A stretch of 64,000 nt of DNA from Megaleporinus macrocephalus (GCA_021613375.1 CM038711.1:20793694-20857693), one strand, 5' to 3'; positions 38,270 through 50,944 are shown, counted from the stretch's first letter. The notes: generated by a model from the sequence alone, not told the origin. Numbers and translations are program-made.

Positions 38270-41196
38270 AGTTCACATATGTTTACATCATGTTTAGCGT
38301 CATGGTAAATCGATAAAGTTGCTAGCTTTTGTAAAATTTAACATTCATAACAAACATTGCATCCTTTTATACATATCTGAAAAAGAATCAGCCACAAAAT
38401 CTGATAAATTTATTTACATGGTCGACATTTGTATCGGGATTTCCCATCCGAACTTCTGGGTGTGTTGTCAGCCATCTTGAATCAAAACTGTAATGTGTTA
38501 AACGACCTGCTCTGTAGTGGTCCTGACCATTAAAAAACAGGGTAATGTATTCAGCAAATCAGATGAGCTACAGTGTGTAATTGTGTAATATGGTAAGTGG
38601 AGCTGATAAAACGGGCAGTGTGTTTAGATATCAGGAGGTGGTTTTGATGTTATGGCTGATCAGTGTGTTATGCTTTTCTATTTGTGTCCATTTACTTTAG
38701 TGTGCTATGGAGGTTTTTGCCCAAAGTCCAAAGTACATGCCAGAGAGAGAAACTCTCTCCCACAGAAACCACTGTTCTCAGCTGCCTCAAACTCCTCGTT
38801 GGATTTCGAGCCTTTTCCTCTGGCACGTAATCTAGTTACACAATCCTTACTGCCCGCCTACTGGCAAGCTTAATAGACCCTCCAACAATGCTGGCTCAAA
38901 CATATACTGATAGCATAATGGCTCCTCAATAGAAAGTGTTAATGGTAAAATAGTGATACATCTGAGAAAAGAAGTTTGTTTGGGGGCTATTTTGCCATCC
39001 AACACCTTTCATGTATCTTTCTTTAAGCATTGAATTTTAGGCACAAATCTTCTGAAAACTAATTTTAAACAATGTATTAGGTATCAGGTGAAGTATCCAT
39101 AACCATTTAATGTAATAAACATTCTGTAAAGGAACTGTTTGAAGTATGAAAGTTCAATGTGCAGTGGAATTTCAGTGTTTCAACAGTAAATATCAGGAGA
39201 TAATAGAGAAATTAGTACTTCACAAGTACTTCAGTAAAAAATACGTGAAAAGCAGAAATGTCTAACCTAAATATGTCATGTAACTCTGATAAAACATTCA
39301 GACTACTCAATTCACACTGAGTAGACCTCAGTCTACCTCTGCCTCACCATACAGCTGATATAAGACTAGCATAACGTAAAATCTACTCGGATACAGGAAA
39401 TATTCAAGCAGCTTAACAGCACTTTGGCACTGAACAACAGTGTATTTTTTACACAAAGTAGGCCTGGACATTTTCCTACAGTTGTAGCCCAGAATAAAAT
39501 ACATGGCCAAACAATGGCTACCCCTGCCAACTTTCTTTGAAAGGATTTTATCACTTGTGAAACATTCTGTGCCAATAGGCAGACAAGGACGACCAAAGGT
39601 CCAAACTTTAGACAGTGCAGAATGCCAGCAGATCATTCCCGTATTGTATGGCCCTGTCCGAATACATTTCTGCCAGAGAAACAAATTTACTGGCAGGAAA
39701 AGGACAGTGATGAAAGAAATGCTGGAAAAATAGATGAAATATTTCTACTCAGGATATACATCAGAAGATGTCATGGATAAGGACAAACATTTAGTAAGTG
39801 TGTTCTTGGCAGCCAGTGGGTAACCTACAATCTAAAACTGGTAGCAGCAAAAGGTTGGAACAAAATACCAACGACTTTCTTTCATTTAAATCAATTTAAA
39901 GCCAAAGGGAAAGATTTAAAAACTACCAAGTTGATAGCCTAGGCAGAAAAAAAAAATTACAACAGAGAAAGTGTATTTGAGAGTACTTTGTCAATATCCA
40001 AAACACGTAGTTAAAACTTTCCTTTAAACCTTTAACTGTACTTAAGATTATAAGATGAAAAATACAAACAAATGAAAAGTTTATTTGGTGGTGTGAGTTT
40101 GGTGACTAAGAGGCTGTACCAGTCTGGTACACAGAGGAAAAGTAGCACCTTGTGTGCTCATTCTACATGCTTGCAATCATCAGATTCATCTGCACAAGGG
40201 AGAGGATCCAGAGCACAATCAACATTATATCACCTTCTTATATGTGCAAACAAATTCAAATCCCCAAAAAGTATTTTTAATCTTTGCAGATGACCCACCA
40301 TATAATCACATGATGTTCTCAGCAATTGAAAGATGGTCTTTGTACAGTCTGCTTTAGGACTCTCTGAAACAGTAAAGCACGGCTGTTCTCTTCCAAATAA
40401 AACAAAGCATTTTTAAAAGCAGAAAATAATAAATTTCCTTCATTCGCACTGCAAGGAAACCCCGTACTTCCGCAATTTCAGAGGGGGATTTCTCACTTGC
40501 TTCCTCACTCCCACCACACCCTCATTACCTTACTCCTCCCTATGAGGACTGTTACTTTATGTCAGGCTGCCCTTGTTTTGGCTCTGCTCACCTAATCTCT
40601 CATAAAAAGCACTCCCACAGTCCATACAGTGTCTCGCCAGAATGAGGCAAAAAAAAAAAAACATTTGAAAAATCAGACAAATACTAAACTGGTATGCATA
40701 TTGGGGGCTTAGCATCCACTCTCTCATATCAAACACAACGCACAAAGCCTGACTCCCGGTAATAAGATTGGAGAGTACACACTTATATGCCATGTTAGGG
40801 GTGTGTTTAGGGCAGCAAGGGCACCTCCTGGTGGAGGTCAGTAGTAATCTAGGTTAAGACTTGTAACCTACAGCTGCATAAAGTACGTCTTATTTGTAAT
40901 TTAGAGTACATAACTGTGCTAAAATCATTAATTTAATAATGGAAAGTCATTATTTTTCAGGAGGTATTTCTAAAGAGATTACAGATCTCTAATCTGCTCA
41001 TATTAGGGATGTGTAAGGGCAATAAGGGGACGTTTTAAAAACAAATAAACAGTGCTTAAAGAAAACCAGCCTCTGTTTTTGCTTAAATATGCTTTTACAA
41101 CATAGTTAATTATGACATTGATGATATTTTCTGTTAAATACATGTTTTTGTTTTTTTTCCTGACGCTAAGAAAATAATAAATGGAAAATAAAAAAA
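38270..41196. other. Spacer without recognised gene
   Basis: No hydin exon was found here on the minus strand, although the final C-terminal exons would be expected after 41217. Open frames near 39330-39730 on both strands match nothing I know. Confidence 0.5.
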
Positions 41197-41212
41197 CCCC
41201 TAACCCTAACCC
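41197..41212. repeat. Telomere-like (CCCTAA)2CCC tract
   Basis: The plus strand reads CCCCTAACCCTAACCC, two and a half vertebrate telomere units. It starts 4 bp beyond the lone C-terminal hydin exon and is followed by an A-rich run. Confidence 0.8.
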
Positions 41213-41216
41213 ATAC

Positions 41217-41397
41217 TGCGACACTCAGTTGAGAACATAAGGCTTGTGGGTAATGGATTGTCCACAGTCACAAAAGCTGAAGTTGTTTGCCTGACAGCAG
41301 TGACCATCTCAATAGTACTAATCACTCCCAGGGGCGTGGCCTTGAAGTTGAGATTGTAAAACAGGTATTCGCCTGTGACCTCATTCTTGAAGGTGAC
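41217..41397 (-). pseudogene. hydin: Lone near-C-terminal hydin exon
   Basis: Phase 0 to 1, open. FKNEVTGEYLFYNLNFKA, LGVISTIEMVTAVRQTTS and VDNPLPTSLMFSTECR match the region a few hundred residues from the end of HYDIN. The donor CGCA|GTATGG fits the family junction, but no following exon is found and telomere-like DNA begins 4 bp after the exon. Confidence 0.92.
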
Positions 41398-41449
41398 CTG
41401 TAAAAACATCCTGTTTTTATCCTGTCACATAAACAAACACATACACATA

Positions 41450-41560
41450 CAGGCAGGGCTGGACTGGGACAAAAAAATCGGCCCTGGCATTTTTGGCTTA
41501 GACCAGCCTGCCATAATTAGAGGAGCACAGCCAAACATTGATGTTTTACTTAGAATAGGA
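41450..41560. mobile_element. Fragment of a dispersed fish repeat
   Basis: GGGCTGGACTGGGACAAAAA, then TCGGCCCTGGCATTTTTGGC is a frequent fish transposon-derived motif; boundaries unclear. It lies between the last two exons of the damaged block. Confidence 0.45.
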
Positions 41561-42154
41561 GAAACAGAAATATTGTTCACATTTTTGTTATGCTGACGTC
41601 TGATAAAATAAAAAAGATAACCTGTCGATATCCAATGAAAATTAAATGTAAATGCAGTTCATCACACATTACAGTATGATTAATTATGCAATTATGTTGT
41701 TAATTTCAAACAGTAGAGAAATTTTACTATAATAACTGCACATCTGAAGATTCAAAAGCTGAGGAAGTCTAAATCAGTGAATATCAAAACAGTCCTCAGG
41801 GAACCCACCTCGTTAACACAGAAATAGCTCCTAAAAATAAATATCTTGTACTTAATGGCAAGTTAAATAGAAGGGAAGTAAAAATATGAAAGGTGGTCTC
41901 TGTGCTGTATCTGATTATCAGACAGTCTACATTTATCCTCTATCCCTATGGGCTGTGAGATGGTTTAGGGCTATCTGGGGTCCCTGAGGATGAATTTGAG
42001 GAACCTGATAATTCCATGCTAGGCTAAGGCACCTAGAAATAACTAAGCATTCCTATGCTGACTGAAATAAACTGACTGAAATGTCAAATGATCATTTGTA
42101 AGCTGTGTGTAGGAAAGACTCAGTATGGACCAGGAATCAGCTCATACTGACCAC

Positions 42155-42364
42155 CTCTCTCTCCAAATCGTATGGAGGCAGAGGAGAATCTTCGGGGGCA
42201 GCTAGCTCGCTGTCTTCAGCTTTTTTCTTCTTGCCTCCCTCATCAAGCTCTCTGGTGCTCTCCAGAGGTGAGTCTCTGGTGCCCTTGCCATCCATGAAAG
42301 ACATCTTCCTCTCCGCCATAGAATACTCATCCAATTTGGATTCCGAGTGCAGCACGAAACCTGA
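42155..42364 (-). pseudogene. hydin: hydin-block linker exon
   Basis: 70 codons, phase 0, open. SKLDEYSMAERKMSFMDG, ELDEGGKKKKAEDSE and PPYDLEREV resemble the low-complexity linker of human HYDIN. The donor could be at 42154 or 42151; both keep phase 0. The next exons in family order are absent from the window. Confidence 0.75.
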
Positions 42365-42450
42365 CTGTAGAGAGAACAGATTGAATGAATGGAGACTGTC
42401 TGGCTACTTCTGCCTTGTCTTATGTATGTTTTGACAGCTGCAGCTCCAAC

Positions 42451-42573
42451 CTGTTCCACACTCAGCTGGCTTCTTTTTCTGATAAATCTTCTTTTGGGAT
42501 CTTCTTTTTTCCTTTCTTATTCTTTTTCCTCATCTCCTCTTCCTCTCTCTCCAACTTGTTCTCCTCCTGCTCC
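42451..42573 (-). pseudogene. hydin: hydin-block Lys/Glu-rich exon with probable 1-base frameshift
   Basis: REQEENKLEREEEEMRKK and KKGKKKIPKEDLSEK continue the charged linker in phase. A TGA then appears before the donor. One extra base near the A run (42474-42478) would open the exon to its donor (GAACAG|GTTGGA) in the phase 0 required by the next exon. Confidence 0.75.
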
Positions 42574-43549
42574 CTACAGCAATTTCATCATTTAAATTTA
42601 AGCTGAGGCCTATTACTTCTTAAAGCTTTAAATATACTGCTACTGTTGGGTTCCGTCAGACAGATGTTGGGTTCAGAAATCATTTCACACATCGGGTTCT
42701 CATTTCACAGCCTGCCTCCCACTCCTAACAGACTTTACTCCACTTTTACTCCGTACTTTTATTACATTACAACATTTTTAATCTGGCATGCTGGAGTCAC
42801 CCACTCATGCTCCACAGAGATCCAGGAGGCCCACGCTCATAAGAAAACAGAAAATAAACCAATTACTTCACAACAGCTTTGTGCAGCCTATGGGATGTTT
42901 ATATGTACTTTGATATATGAGTAATATGTTAAATGTAACATGCTATGTAAAGAACTGAAACTTTAGGGTTAAACAGGAGAAAGCATATTAAAGAATGCTT
43001 TATCCAAACTAAAAATCTTTGGGATCTTGTTTGCTAAATAAATGAATACCTCTGAACATACTAATAATTTTACTACATCATATTGCGTTATTCATTAACG
43101 CTTTATAAGTCTGTGCTTAAATCAGCATATTTATTGCCACTATGCTATTAATGTAACTGGCACTGTTTTTGAAAAATCAGATCTTATTCAGTTTGATGAT
43201 GGGGCTTTGCAGGGTCACGTTTAGAGATAATATTGTTGGGCATGGATCAGTTTCAGACTCGATGATAAGGTTTTGGTTGAACGTGGGCATCATTTTTGCA
43301 GAACTCAAAACTTAATTAGAAAGTTCTCAGGCTGTTTTCAGGTTTGGACCAGAACATCAAGCTCAATTAAAGCTCTAGCTCCTGGGTCTGGATGAAAACA
43401 ATCTCTATAAAAGCCATCCCACTGCTGAGAAGCACGTGACGTTCCATAAATGTGAAAGACGTCACTAGCCACTACTCTAAAAGCAGTAAAACAAAAGCAG
43501 TTTCCAAGAGTCAAAAGCAACCTTGACACCAAACAAATTTACTACTGAA

Positions 43550-44680
43550 CATATTCGTTAACGAATTATTTTCGTCATAGTTTTCGTCAAAAAACCTTTT
43601 TTCATGACGAAAACGAGACGAAAACTAAATAAAATCCACAGAAAGGATAAAAACTATAACGAAATTGATTGACACTTTAGTCAACGAATAAAAACGAGAC
43701 GAACATCCAATCAGAACTGATTTAGTTTTGTGAAAGGCGGGGACAAGTTAGGAAAATATCCAGTTATAACTACTTCGGCGTATATAGAGAGGCGGGACAA
43801 ACCAAGTAGCCGTCAATCAAACGCACACTTACACAAATTTGGTCTAAACCCGGGAAGACCATACGAGCCCAGGAACTGTCGTTACTCATGATGGAACTAA
43901 GTTATCTAGACAGTGTGAGCAGAGAGAAAGAGAGTTTAGTGTTTGTGTTTAGAGAAAATCACCACCGCGCTGGACATCAGCCCTCCAGCACCACCGTTAG
44001 CTAGCTTTACCGCTGCTAACACTAGCTTGGCCTTACTTAATCCTAGTCCTGAAAGCACACTGTCCTGTACAGTTTAAAGCGTGTCCTGCTGTAAACGCTG
44101 TATTAAATCAGTAAGGTGGTGTTAATGGTCAGATTAGTTGGTCAGGTATGTGGGAAGCAAGTGAAACGCTATATGTGCAGAGCCAGAGTCGGGAGACTAG
44201 CTAGCTAAATGCAACCAGCTGCGTTTGATGACCATGTCCCAAATCTCTCCATACACATTAGAAAGTGCACATAACAGTTTTATTTGCAATTTATTAGTGC
44301 ATGCAATGTGCAGTGTGGGTCTCTAGTAAACACTGTGACCTGGAGATGTGGCAGCTTTTCATTCATTGATTTACTGTTATGCTAAAATTTGTTTGAATTG
44401 CACAATTAAAAATATTTTCATAGCAAAAAATGATAAATGCAATTAATGTACTTTAGTTAACCACAGAGCATGTAACTGAATTAGATTGACAGCACTAGTA
44501 ACTATTATTAAATAAATAAGAGATAAATAAAAAGGTGATACAAAGATAAAATAACAGTTTTCTCTTATTCACTTTGCAGTTACGGAAGACCTCAGATGTT
44601 GTTTGTTAAATGTGTTTGTGTGTGTATTGGTCTTTCAACATGAATAATATTCCATAACTGGTTAATAAATGTTTCCTTTC

Positions 44681-44769
<89 letters not shown>

Positions 44770-45045
44770 GTATAAAGTATATATAATGACGTAAATAATT
44801 CAAGGGAACTGAAGAAAAAGTGTCCAAAGTGAATTACATTTTACACCCTTTATATTTTAGTCGACTGAATGGACTTTAGATTTAGTCTAGACTATATTCT
44901 TATGATAATTAGTCGACAAAAACTAGACTTAAACTAAAAACAATTCAGATGACTAAATTATGACTAAAACGAAATGACATTTTAGTCAAAAGACTACGAC
45001 TAAAACTAAATCAAAATTTGCTGTCAAAATTAACACTGGTCTATT
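43550..45045. mobile_element. Nonautonomous hAT-like element
   Basis: The right end reads, on the minus strand, CAGTGTTAATTTTGACAGCA, followed by many TTTTAGTC/GACTAAAA repeats. The left end has TTTTCGTC/GACGAAAA repeats. This is a known style of fish hAT-related element. It contains an (AT)n tract and no transposase. Confidence 0.6.
44683..44766. repeat. (AT)n microsatellite, ~80 bp
   Basis: About 40 uninterrupted AT units inside the hAT-like element. Length is likely variable and hard to assemble exactly. Confidence 0.97.
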
Positions 45046-45211
45046 TAGTGTGATTTAAATTTAGATGAGTCTAACAATCAAATGTATTAAAATATTAAGC
45101 CTAATTACTGACATTATTCGTCAAATTTACAGCGAACAGTAACTTCTGAACTTTTGTTCTTTTATTTTTATTGCACTTTAAGCAAACTAAAACCTTGAAG
45201 CATTGAGTTAC

Positions 45212-45353
45212 CTGCATTCGTTCCCCCTCAGCACCTCCAGGTGTTGGTGGTTTATGCGTTCTTTCTCTTCCTCAGGCAGTTCATCATACTCTTCCTCATC
45301 CATCTCCTGCAGCCGGAGCTGTTCTCTCGCCATCTGCTCCCTTTGCAAGGCCT
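45212..45353 (-). pseudogene. hydin: hydin-block charged coiled-coil exon
   Basis: Phase 1 to 2, open. LQREQMAREQLRLQEMDE and EEYDELPEEEKERINHQH match the charged helix after the kinase-like region of HYDIN. Confidence 0.9.
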
Positions 45354-45600
45354 CTGACAGCAAACATAAACACAGTTTTTACTGTCAACAGCACTTTTAA
45401 CTTATTCATTAAATCATACATTCATCACTCTTCATCTGCATGATCATATAATTGCCAGTATGATATGGAATGTGTACAGTGATACCCTTTCACGTCGCAC
45501 AGTATCTTTATAATTATCTGCCCGATTCTCCAAGCTCCATGTATTTCTCTTTCATCTCTATCCCCTCATCCTATCATGTTCTCCACACTCCACGCCTCAC

Positions 45601-45783
45601 CCGCTTCTTCCGCCTGCTCTCTCTCTCTGGCTTTGAAAGCGTAGTAGCTGTTGTTCAGGTTGATCACGTAGATGTGCCTGCGGTTGTTAAAGGCTTTGAG
45701 GACTATCTGGAGCATGGAGCTTGGAGAGCGGCAATACAGCGTCTCCAACCGTCAATCACAACACGGCGGTGACAGTTGCTAAG
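45601..45783 (-). pseudogene. hydin: hydin-block exon with 1-base frameshift
   Basis: Starts LSNCHRRVVIDG, then slips at 45747-45748. The family continuation (ETLYCRSPSSMLQIVLKA, RRHIYVINLNNSYYAFKA) lies one frame over. One more base in the T run would restore the frame and give the exact phase required by the next exon. Confidence 0.9.
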
Positions 45784-46195
45784 CTACAAGAGTAAGGGTA
45801 AAATTAGCACACATCAAGTAAGTAAGCATTTTGTTTGCATCCTCAAATCATCTGGTAGTTCTGCATATAACACCATGCTTTATGAGTGATCATGTTTTTT
45901 ATGTGTATGAGGTCCACGATTTTGCAACCAACTACCTATGAGAAATTTTCATTTAAACATAAAATTTTTTTAACATTTGTTTTATACATCCTTGTATTAT
46001 TTAACTAGTGCATTTCCCCTGTTTATTTTTTTCATTTATTTATTTATATATTTAGGTATACATTTGTTTAAATGTTATTGTTCTTTTTTGATGTAAAGAT
46101 CCATGTTGTGACGCAATTATAAAAGTGTACTTCATAAATAAAATTAATTATTATTAATTGTATAATAATATACTGTAGGCCTCACCCATTTCCTC

Positions 46196-46369
46196 TGGTG
46201 TTCCCTTTGTGGGCTCCATTACAGCCACTCCACATAGCTCTCTTGCCTGTGTGGCTGCTGCGCTGGCTCCAGATGACACAGCTTCCTGTACTATACCATT
46301 TATACTTAGACATGCCACACCGTAATGCCTCGCCAAGCTTACTGCCAAGCCTGTCTTTCCTACACACAG
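46196..46369 (-). pseudogene. hydin: hydin-block exon, second half of the P-loop
   Basis: Starts with the end of Walker A (GKT), then LAVSLARHYGVACLSING and TQARELCGVAVMEP. Phase 1 to 1. The next recognised exon starts in phase 0 and about a hundred human linker residues have no counterpart here. Confidence 0.93.
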
Positions 46370-46383
46370 ACCAACAATATTAT

Positions 46384-46980
46384 CTCAACAGGCCTGAAAC
46401 AAAACCAAAGACTAAGCAAGCAAAGGTAAAAGAATTCAATTTCACAAATATGACACCATGTCACACTGGCTATGGTTTTCTGCCAATCATATTCAGGATC
46501 AAGACATTATTTAACAGCATGACCACAAATTACTGCAATTACTACAAATGATTTTTTTTACCTTCTGTGTTGAAAAATTCCATTAAATGCTCTAAATGGT
46601 CTATAGCGGCTGGTTGTCATTGATGAATTACTTTTATAGGTAAGAAATGATACTTTCAGTGCACTGAACAGAATCACTATATACAGCCAGGACTATGATA
46701 TAATTTAGATATAACTGCCTTATACATTGGATAAAGAGAAGTTAGAGAATGAAAATGGACTGTGGCTCTTTTTGAAAAAAAACCCCACACCAACATTTTT
46801 GTGGGTCCTAAGAAAAAAAACCTGTGTTGTTGTTGTTCTTTGCATTACACAGTTCTAAATAATTTATACAATTGTCTCAACAGGCCTGAGGCAAAATGGA
46901 GAACCCAGCAACCAAAGGTAAAAGAGAACATTTTCAGTGCACAGACAAGATTCACTATATACAGACTTGCAGTTAGGCAT
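46384..46980 (+). repeat. Two related blocks with exon-like 34 bp segments
   Basis: CTCAACAG|GCCTGA...CAAAG|GTAAAAG occurs at 46384 and 46876, each with a 34 bp segment flanked by AG and GT. CACTATATACAG also occurs twice (near 46675 and 46951). More likely a diverged dispersed repeat than real exons. Confidence 0.5.
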
Positions 46981-47172
46981 GAACCTATAGTACATATCAA
47001 TGGTAATTTATTGAAAAAAATTTAATACATTTTCATAAAAAGAGCAGCCTGTTAAATTAGCATTTCATGTCATTACATGATAGTGTGGTCTAATAAAATA
47101 AACAATCTAATAATAAAGATATTAATGATATTAATTAATAATGTTATTGATGTGCTGAGGTAAACATCATAC

Positions 47173-47337
47173 CCGAGAGTGGAGCACCGTGTACTATGAT
47201 GCCAATTCCCCTGCGATTACGAGCAGCCTGGCCTTCTGGTGACAAATCGATGCCCATATGACGGGCAATTGCTCTGGACACCGGGCTCATCTCAAGATCG
47301 CCCACCCTGCTGGTTTTGCTGTCTTCTTTAACCAGGC
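47173..47337 (-). pseudogene. hydin: hydin-block exon, first half of the P-loop
   Basis: Phase 1 to 1, open. MSPVSRAIARHMGIDLSP and RRGIGIIVHGAPLSG; the Walker A motif GAPLSGKT is cut by the intron inside the last Gly codon. This is the adenylate-kinase-like segment of HYDIN. Confidence 0.94.
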
Positions 47338-47421
47338 CTGTGAGGAAACAACAGCTTCATGAGTCTAACATTTGAGGCACAGAGTATCAAATATTTTTCA
47401 TGAACTCTGAGGGAAGCATAC

Positions 47422-47595
47422 CTGTGCCAGTGCTTATCCCATCTTTAAATTGTGCAGCTATTGCCTTTACCTTGTCCTCCTCCAGGGGGTGCTCCACAGG
47501 TGGGGAACTTGGTAAATTTTGCTTTTGCCCCACAACCTCCCCTTTCTTTCCAGCGCTGATAGAGTTGACCTCTTTAGGAAAGCACGCCTTGAACT
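47422..47595 (-). pseudogene. hydin: hydin-block linker exon
   Basis: Phase 1 to 1, open. FKACFPKEVNSISAGKKG and VEHPLEEDKVKAIAAQFK form a low-conservation linker. Assigned by splice sites, phase and position. Confidence 0.8.
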
Positions 47596-48133
47596 CTAAA
47601 GCACAAAGACATGTTGACAGCATTTCAGAACAAGCATAAAACATCTCCTCCAGGAGATAAAACATCATAAAACATCTCCTCCTTATTCATAAATCTACAG
47701 CTTTCTGTCAGCAGGGTTACTGCTTATCCCTCAGTTCTGTAAAAACAGCATACACAAGTAATCTGCATGCATTCTATCAGGAAACCAACATGCTGTAAAG
47801 TGCTGTAATGCTTTTTGTCAAAAGCTAATAAATTCAACTTCTAGAAATTGCAGCTTTTCATTTTTTATAAATGTGGTTATAACTTTTTTAGATAAAACTA
47901 TATTTACATTAGTATTAAATATTACTAATACACAGAGCAAAACAGAAATAAAATGTCAAGCTACAATTATAATGAAACAAAAGACAATCACTAACAGCTA
48001 ATGAGCTTATAGCCACCAATTAACTGAAGGCTAAGTTTGACCAATGTGCACTGTGAAAAAAAACTTGATAATTACCTGCTTTCAAACACTAGCATTTTGG
48101 TCAAACTGTCCAATATTATAAATGTAAGAGTAC

Positions 48134-48263
48134 CTCGCTCAGGCTCCTGGGACTTGTATTCTTTGTAGTAGTCCAGAAGTTCAGCAGGCAGAGGCTCACC
48201 AGGGGCACGAGGGGGCAGCAGCAACACATTCTGTGCATCATACCCTTTCATCAGCCGCAAGAT
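48134..48263 (-). pseudogene. hydin: hydin-block exon
   Basis: Phase 0 to 1. ILRLMKGYDAQNVLLLPP and LPAELLDYYKEYKSQEPE match the segment leading into the P-loop region. Confidence 0.94.
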
Positions 48264-49001
48264 CTGTGGAGACAGAGCGTGAAGAAACTCGGGTTCAGAT
48301 AACAGCAGAAAACACAGACCTGAGGAGAACCAACTACAGCCAGAGGTGCAATGTTTTGAACTTTAGTAAGTGACCAGATAAGCAGATGAGAAAAAGCCAG
48401 TGACTTGTAATTTTAAAGCAGTGAACAAAGGGTGACCCTGTATAAATTGTTGTTGCTGAGTCACCTGTAATGCAAGCAGGGCTAAGATTACACTTTGTCC
48501 TAGGAGTATAAATTACTCATTTAATACTTCAGCTTTGATGCATCACCTTAATTGTTTTCCTTCTTTCCCCAAACAGTGTTATGTATTCCCTTTATCTAGG
48601 TTCCTCCTAATGTATAGCGCTCCCAGTTTGTGAGGGTTAGATTGCAAGAGTCCCAGACACTCTGAATACACTTGTTCGATTGTGCTGACTTCCCAGCAGA
48701 CGCTCATGATTAACTAGTATAGCTCTGGATCAGGGGGTGAGGGAAACAAAGCCATTCTCCTGACCCAGTGAGAGCATAAACAAAAAGCCAGTAGAAAGCA
48801 GTTAGTATTTTCTTATTTTTTTAATTCATCAGCTGTTGTGATGTACTTCCCCTGTGTCCATAAAGACCACATGTGGAAACTTTAAACAGCCTGTTTTAAA
48901 GTGTTTTTGTGATGTCACATCATCATATACACATCCTGTCATTTTAAATGTCATGTCAAAAATGTCCTACTTTCTACACACTCCTACAAATGTATGTTCA
49001 C

Positions 49002-49241
49002 CTTCTCCTCCTCCAGGTACTGCTTGTCGAAGTCTAGTGAGTAGAATTCAATGGGGAAGTGGCAAGGGTTACGGACCACCACTTCAGCTTCTTGCCCACC
49101 ACTGTGGAGCAGTACAGGGCCCAGCTCCAGCACCGAGGAAGAAAACTCCAACTGGGGCTCTTCTCCCTGGCCCTGGGCCAGCAGCAGGATCCGCTGACTG
49201 CTCTGGGCTATAACCACCACCAGCCTCTCTCTGTAGGCCCT
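49002..49241 (-). pseudogene. hydin: hydin-block exon
   Basis: 80 codons, phase 0 at both ends, undamaged. IAQSSQRILLLAQGQGEE, SSSVLELGPVLLHSGGQE and RNPCHFPIEFYSLDFDKQ are close family matches. Confidence 0.95.
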
Positions 49242-49747
49242 CTGCAGGGAACACATAACAGCACTGATGACCTAACTTGTGGTTTTATTTCAACAAAGTC
49301 TCCTACAGTAAGTAAATACGAAGTTCACAAAGCATTCTTACAGAAATCCAATCCAGACACTTAAAGAGCAAGCTAAGAGTGACAACTGTAAGGGTATATG
49401 TTTGCCAGTAAAAAGCATATAATATTAGAATAAATATTAATAAACATCATATATAAATAGACTAAATACAGAATCATAAGTATCACATTTCTTTGTTGAA
49501 TTCTTAAAAAGGCAGTCAATATCTTACTAGTTGGTAAGAATAACAAAATTCAAAATTGATTCCAGATTAATAGATACAAGTCTATTTGAAATATTCTAAA
49601 AAATTCCAAATTCCTAGACCTGTTAAACCAAACCAAAATTTGTGCCATTCTCAAAACTTTTGGCCATGACTCTAGACTCATTAATATTAAAACCGCCCAA
49701 ATGTACATATGATGATAAGGAAGCAAGAGCTACAAATAAGTATATTG

Positions 49748-50460
49748 TAGAGATGGAAGGATCGAACGACCATGTATCGGTATCGGCCGATATATGTACA
49801 AAATATGTGATCGGCCGATATTTCTCCAATTTAGAGCCGATCCCGAAAGCCGATTGATGCCGTTAAACAAATGAGCATAATTTTTGTATTTCCAGCTAGC
49901 ATTTCATCCAGGAAGAGGAGAACCCCCTCCCTGCAATTCCTATCTGAACCGCTAGGTGGAAATACACACCCTTTCATTTTCCACAGACTGACTAAAGCAG
50001 CGACGTCGCAGAAAAAAAATGCACTGAAAGTAAGCATGTCCGTCTAGCAGTTGTTTACCGTACGTGACAGACTCATCCAGCACGTTAGTAAAATCAGCGT
50101 GTCTTGTTGAGGAACCAAGACAAAGACATTTAACTCTATTAATCTGATACGACACTGCACGTGGCTGAATACAATGAGTATCAGCAAACAGCAGAGCTAG
50201 CACGCACCGCTAGCACAAAACTAATAACCCAGAACAGATAATAACCCAGTGCAGACCAGATCTGACCCGTACGAACAGAAACAAAATGGTAATAAACCAG
50301 TTTCAACCATGTGTCATGACTTGCTTGCGCTAAAATAACTACATGTAGCCCTACCATGGCGTATATCCCGCCCTGAATCAGTATCGGCTATAGGCCGATC
50401 GTGCTGAAAGGTGATCGGCGATCAGAATCAACCTCAAAAACGCTGAACAGTCCATCTCTA
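49748..50460 (+). mobile_element. hAT-type element copy 2, both ends present
   Basis: Ends TAGAGATGGA and TCCATCTCTA form a perfect 10 bp inverted repeat. The interior is homologous to the copy at 1611 but shorter, with the BED frame broken. No clear 8 bp target duplication is seen. Confidence 0.8.
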
Positions 50461-50944
50461 GAATGTATCGTACTTCTTCCAAGAACTGAACTACCAACAC
50501 ACCTAAGTGATGTTCATCTTTGAATGAGCCTGGAGTTGGCATCCCATTCACCAGCTTTTAATCAAATGTCCTTTTCCCCCTTAAACACTACAGCTTGTAC
50601 AGGTGTTAAAGTGTAACTTTAACGCCTGTACAAGAAACTAACTAAACTGTTGGAAACTAACTAAGCATCCACATCTTTACAAGATCATTGATAACTTTAA
50701 TTTAAAGTTGTCAGTTAGCTCTGTATATTCTCAGTATATACACTGAGAAGACTGAAGAGAGGAGCAGTTTTAATTTTATTAGCATCACAACTCCAACAGC
50801 AACCTCTAAGTACTGTAGCAGCCATGATGTGTGTGCCAGTAAGTTGGTGTGTCAAGGAAATGAAGTCTTAGGTACAACAGAACACTGCACACAGGAGCTC
50901 CTAAAGTGCTACAGTATTTTGTGTGTTAGCGTGTTTGTGTTGGT

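Noticed and set aside
39328..39733. Overlapping frames on both strands as a transposase or a C-terminal hydin exon
   Set aside because: Neither translation shows an ASH motif or a recognisable catalytic region.
44606..44827. Tyr-Ile repeat protein on the minus strand
   Set aside because: It is the translation of the (AT)n microsatellite.
46392..46917. Two 34 bp plus-strand mini-exons flanked by AG and GT
   Set aside because: No polypyrimidine tracts, wrong strand for hydin, and the similarity extends beyond the segments, which fits a dispersed repeat.
48854..49364. Long plus-strand open frames
   Set aside because: They are antisense to the well-supported hydin-block exon at 49002-49241.
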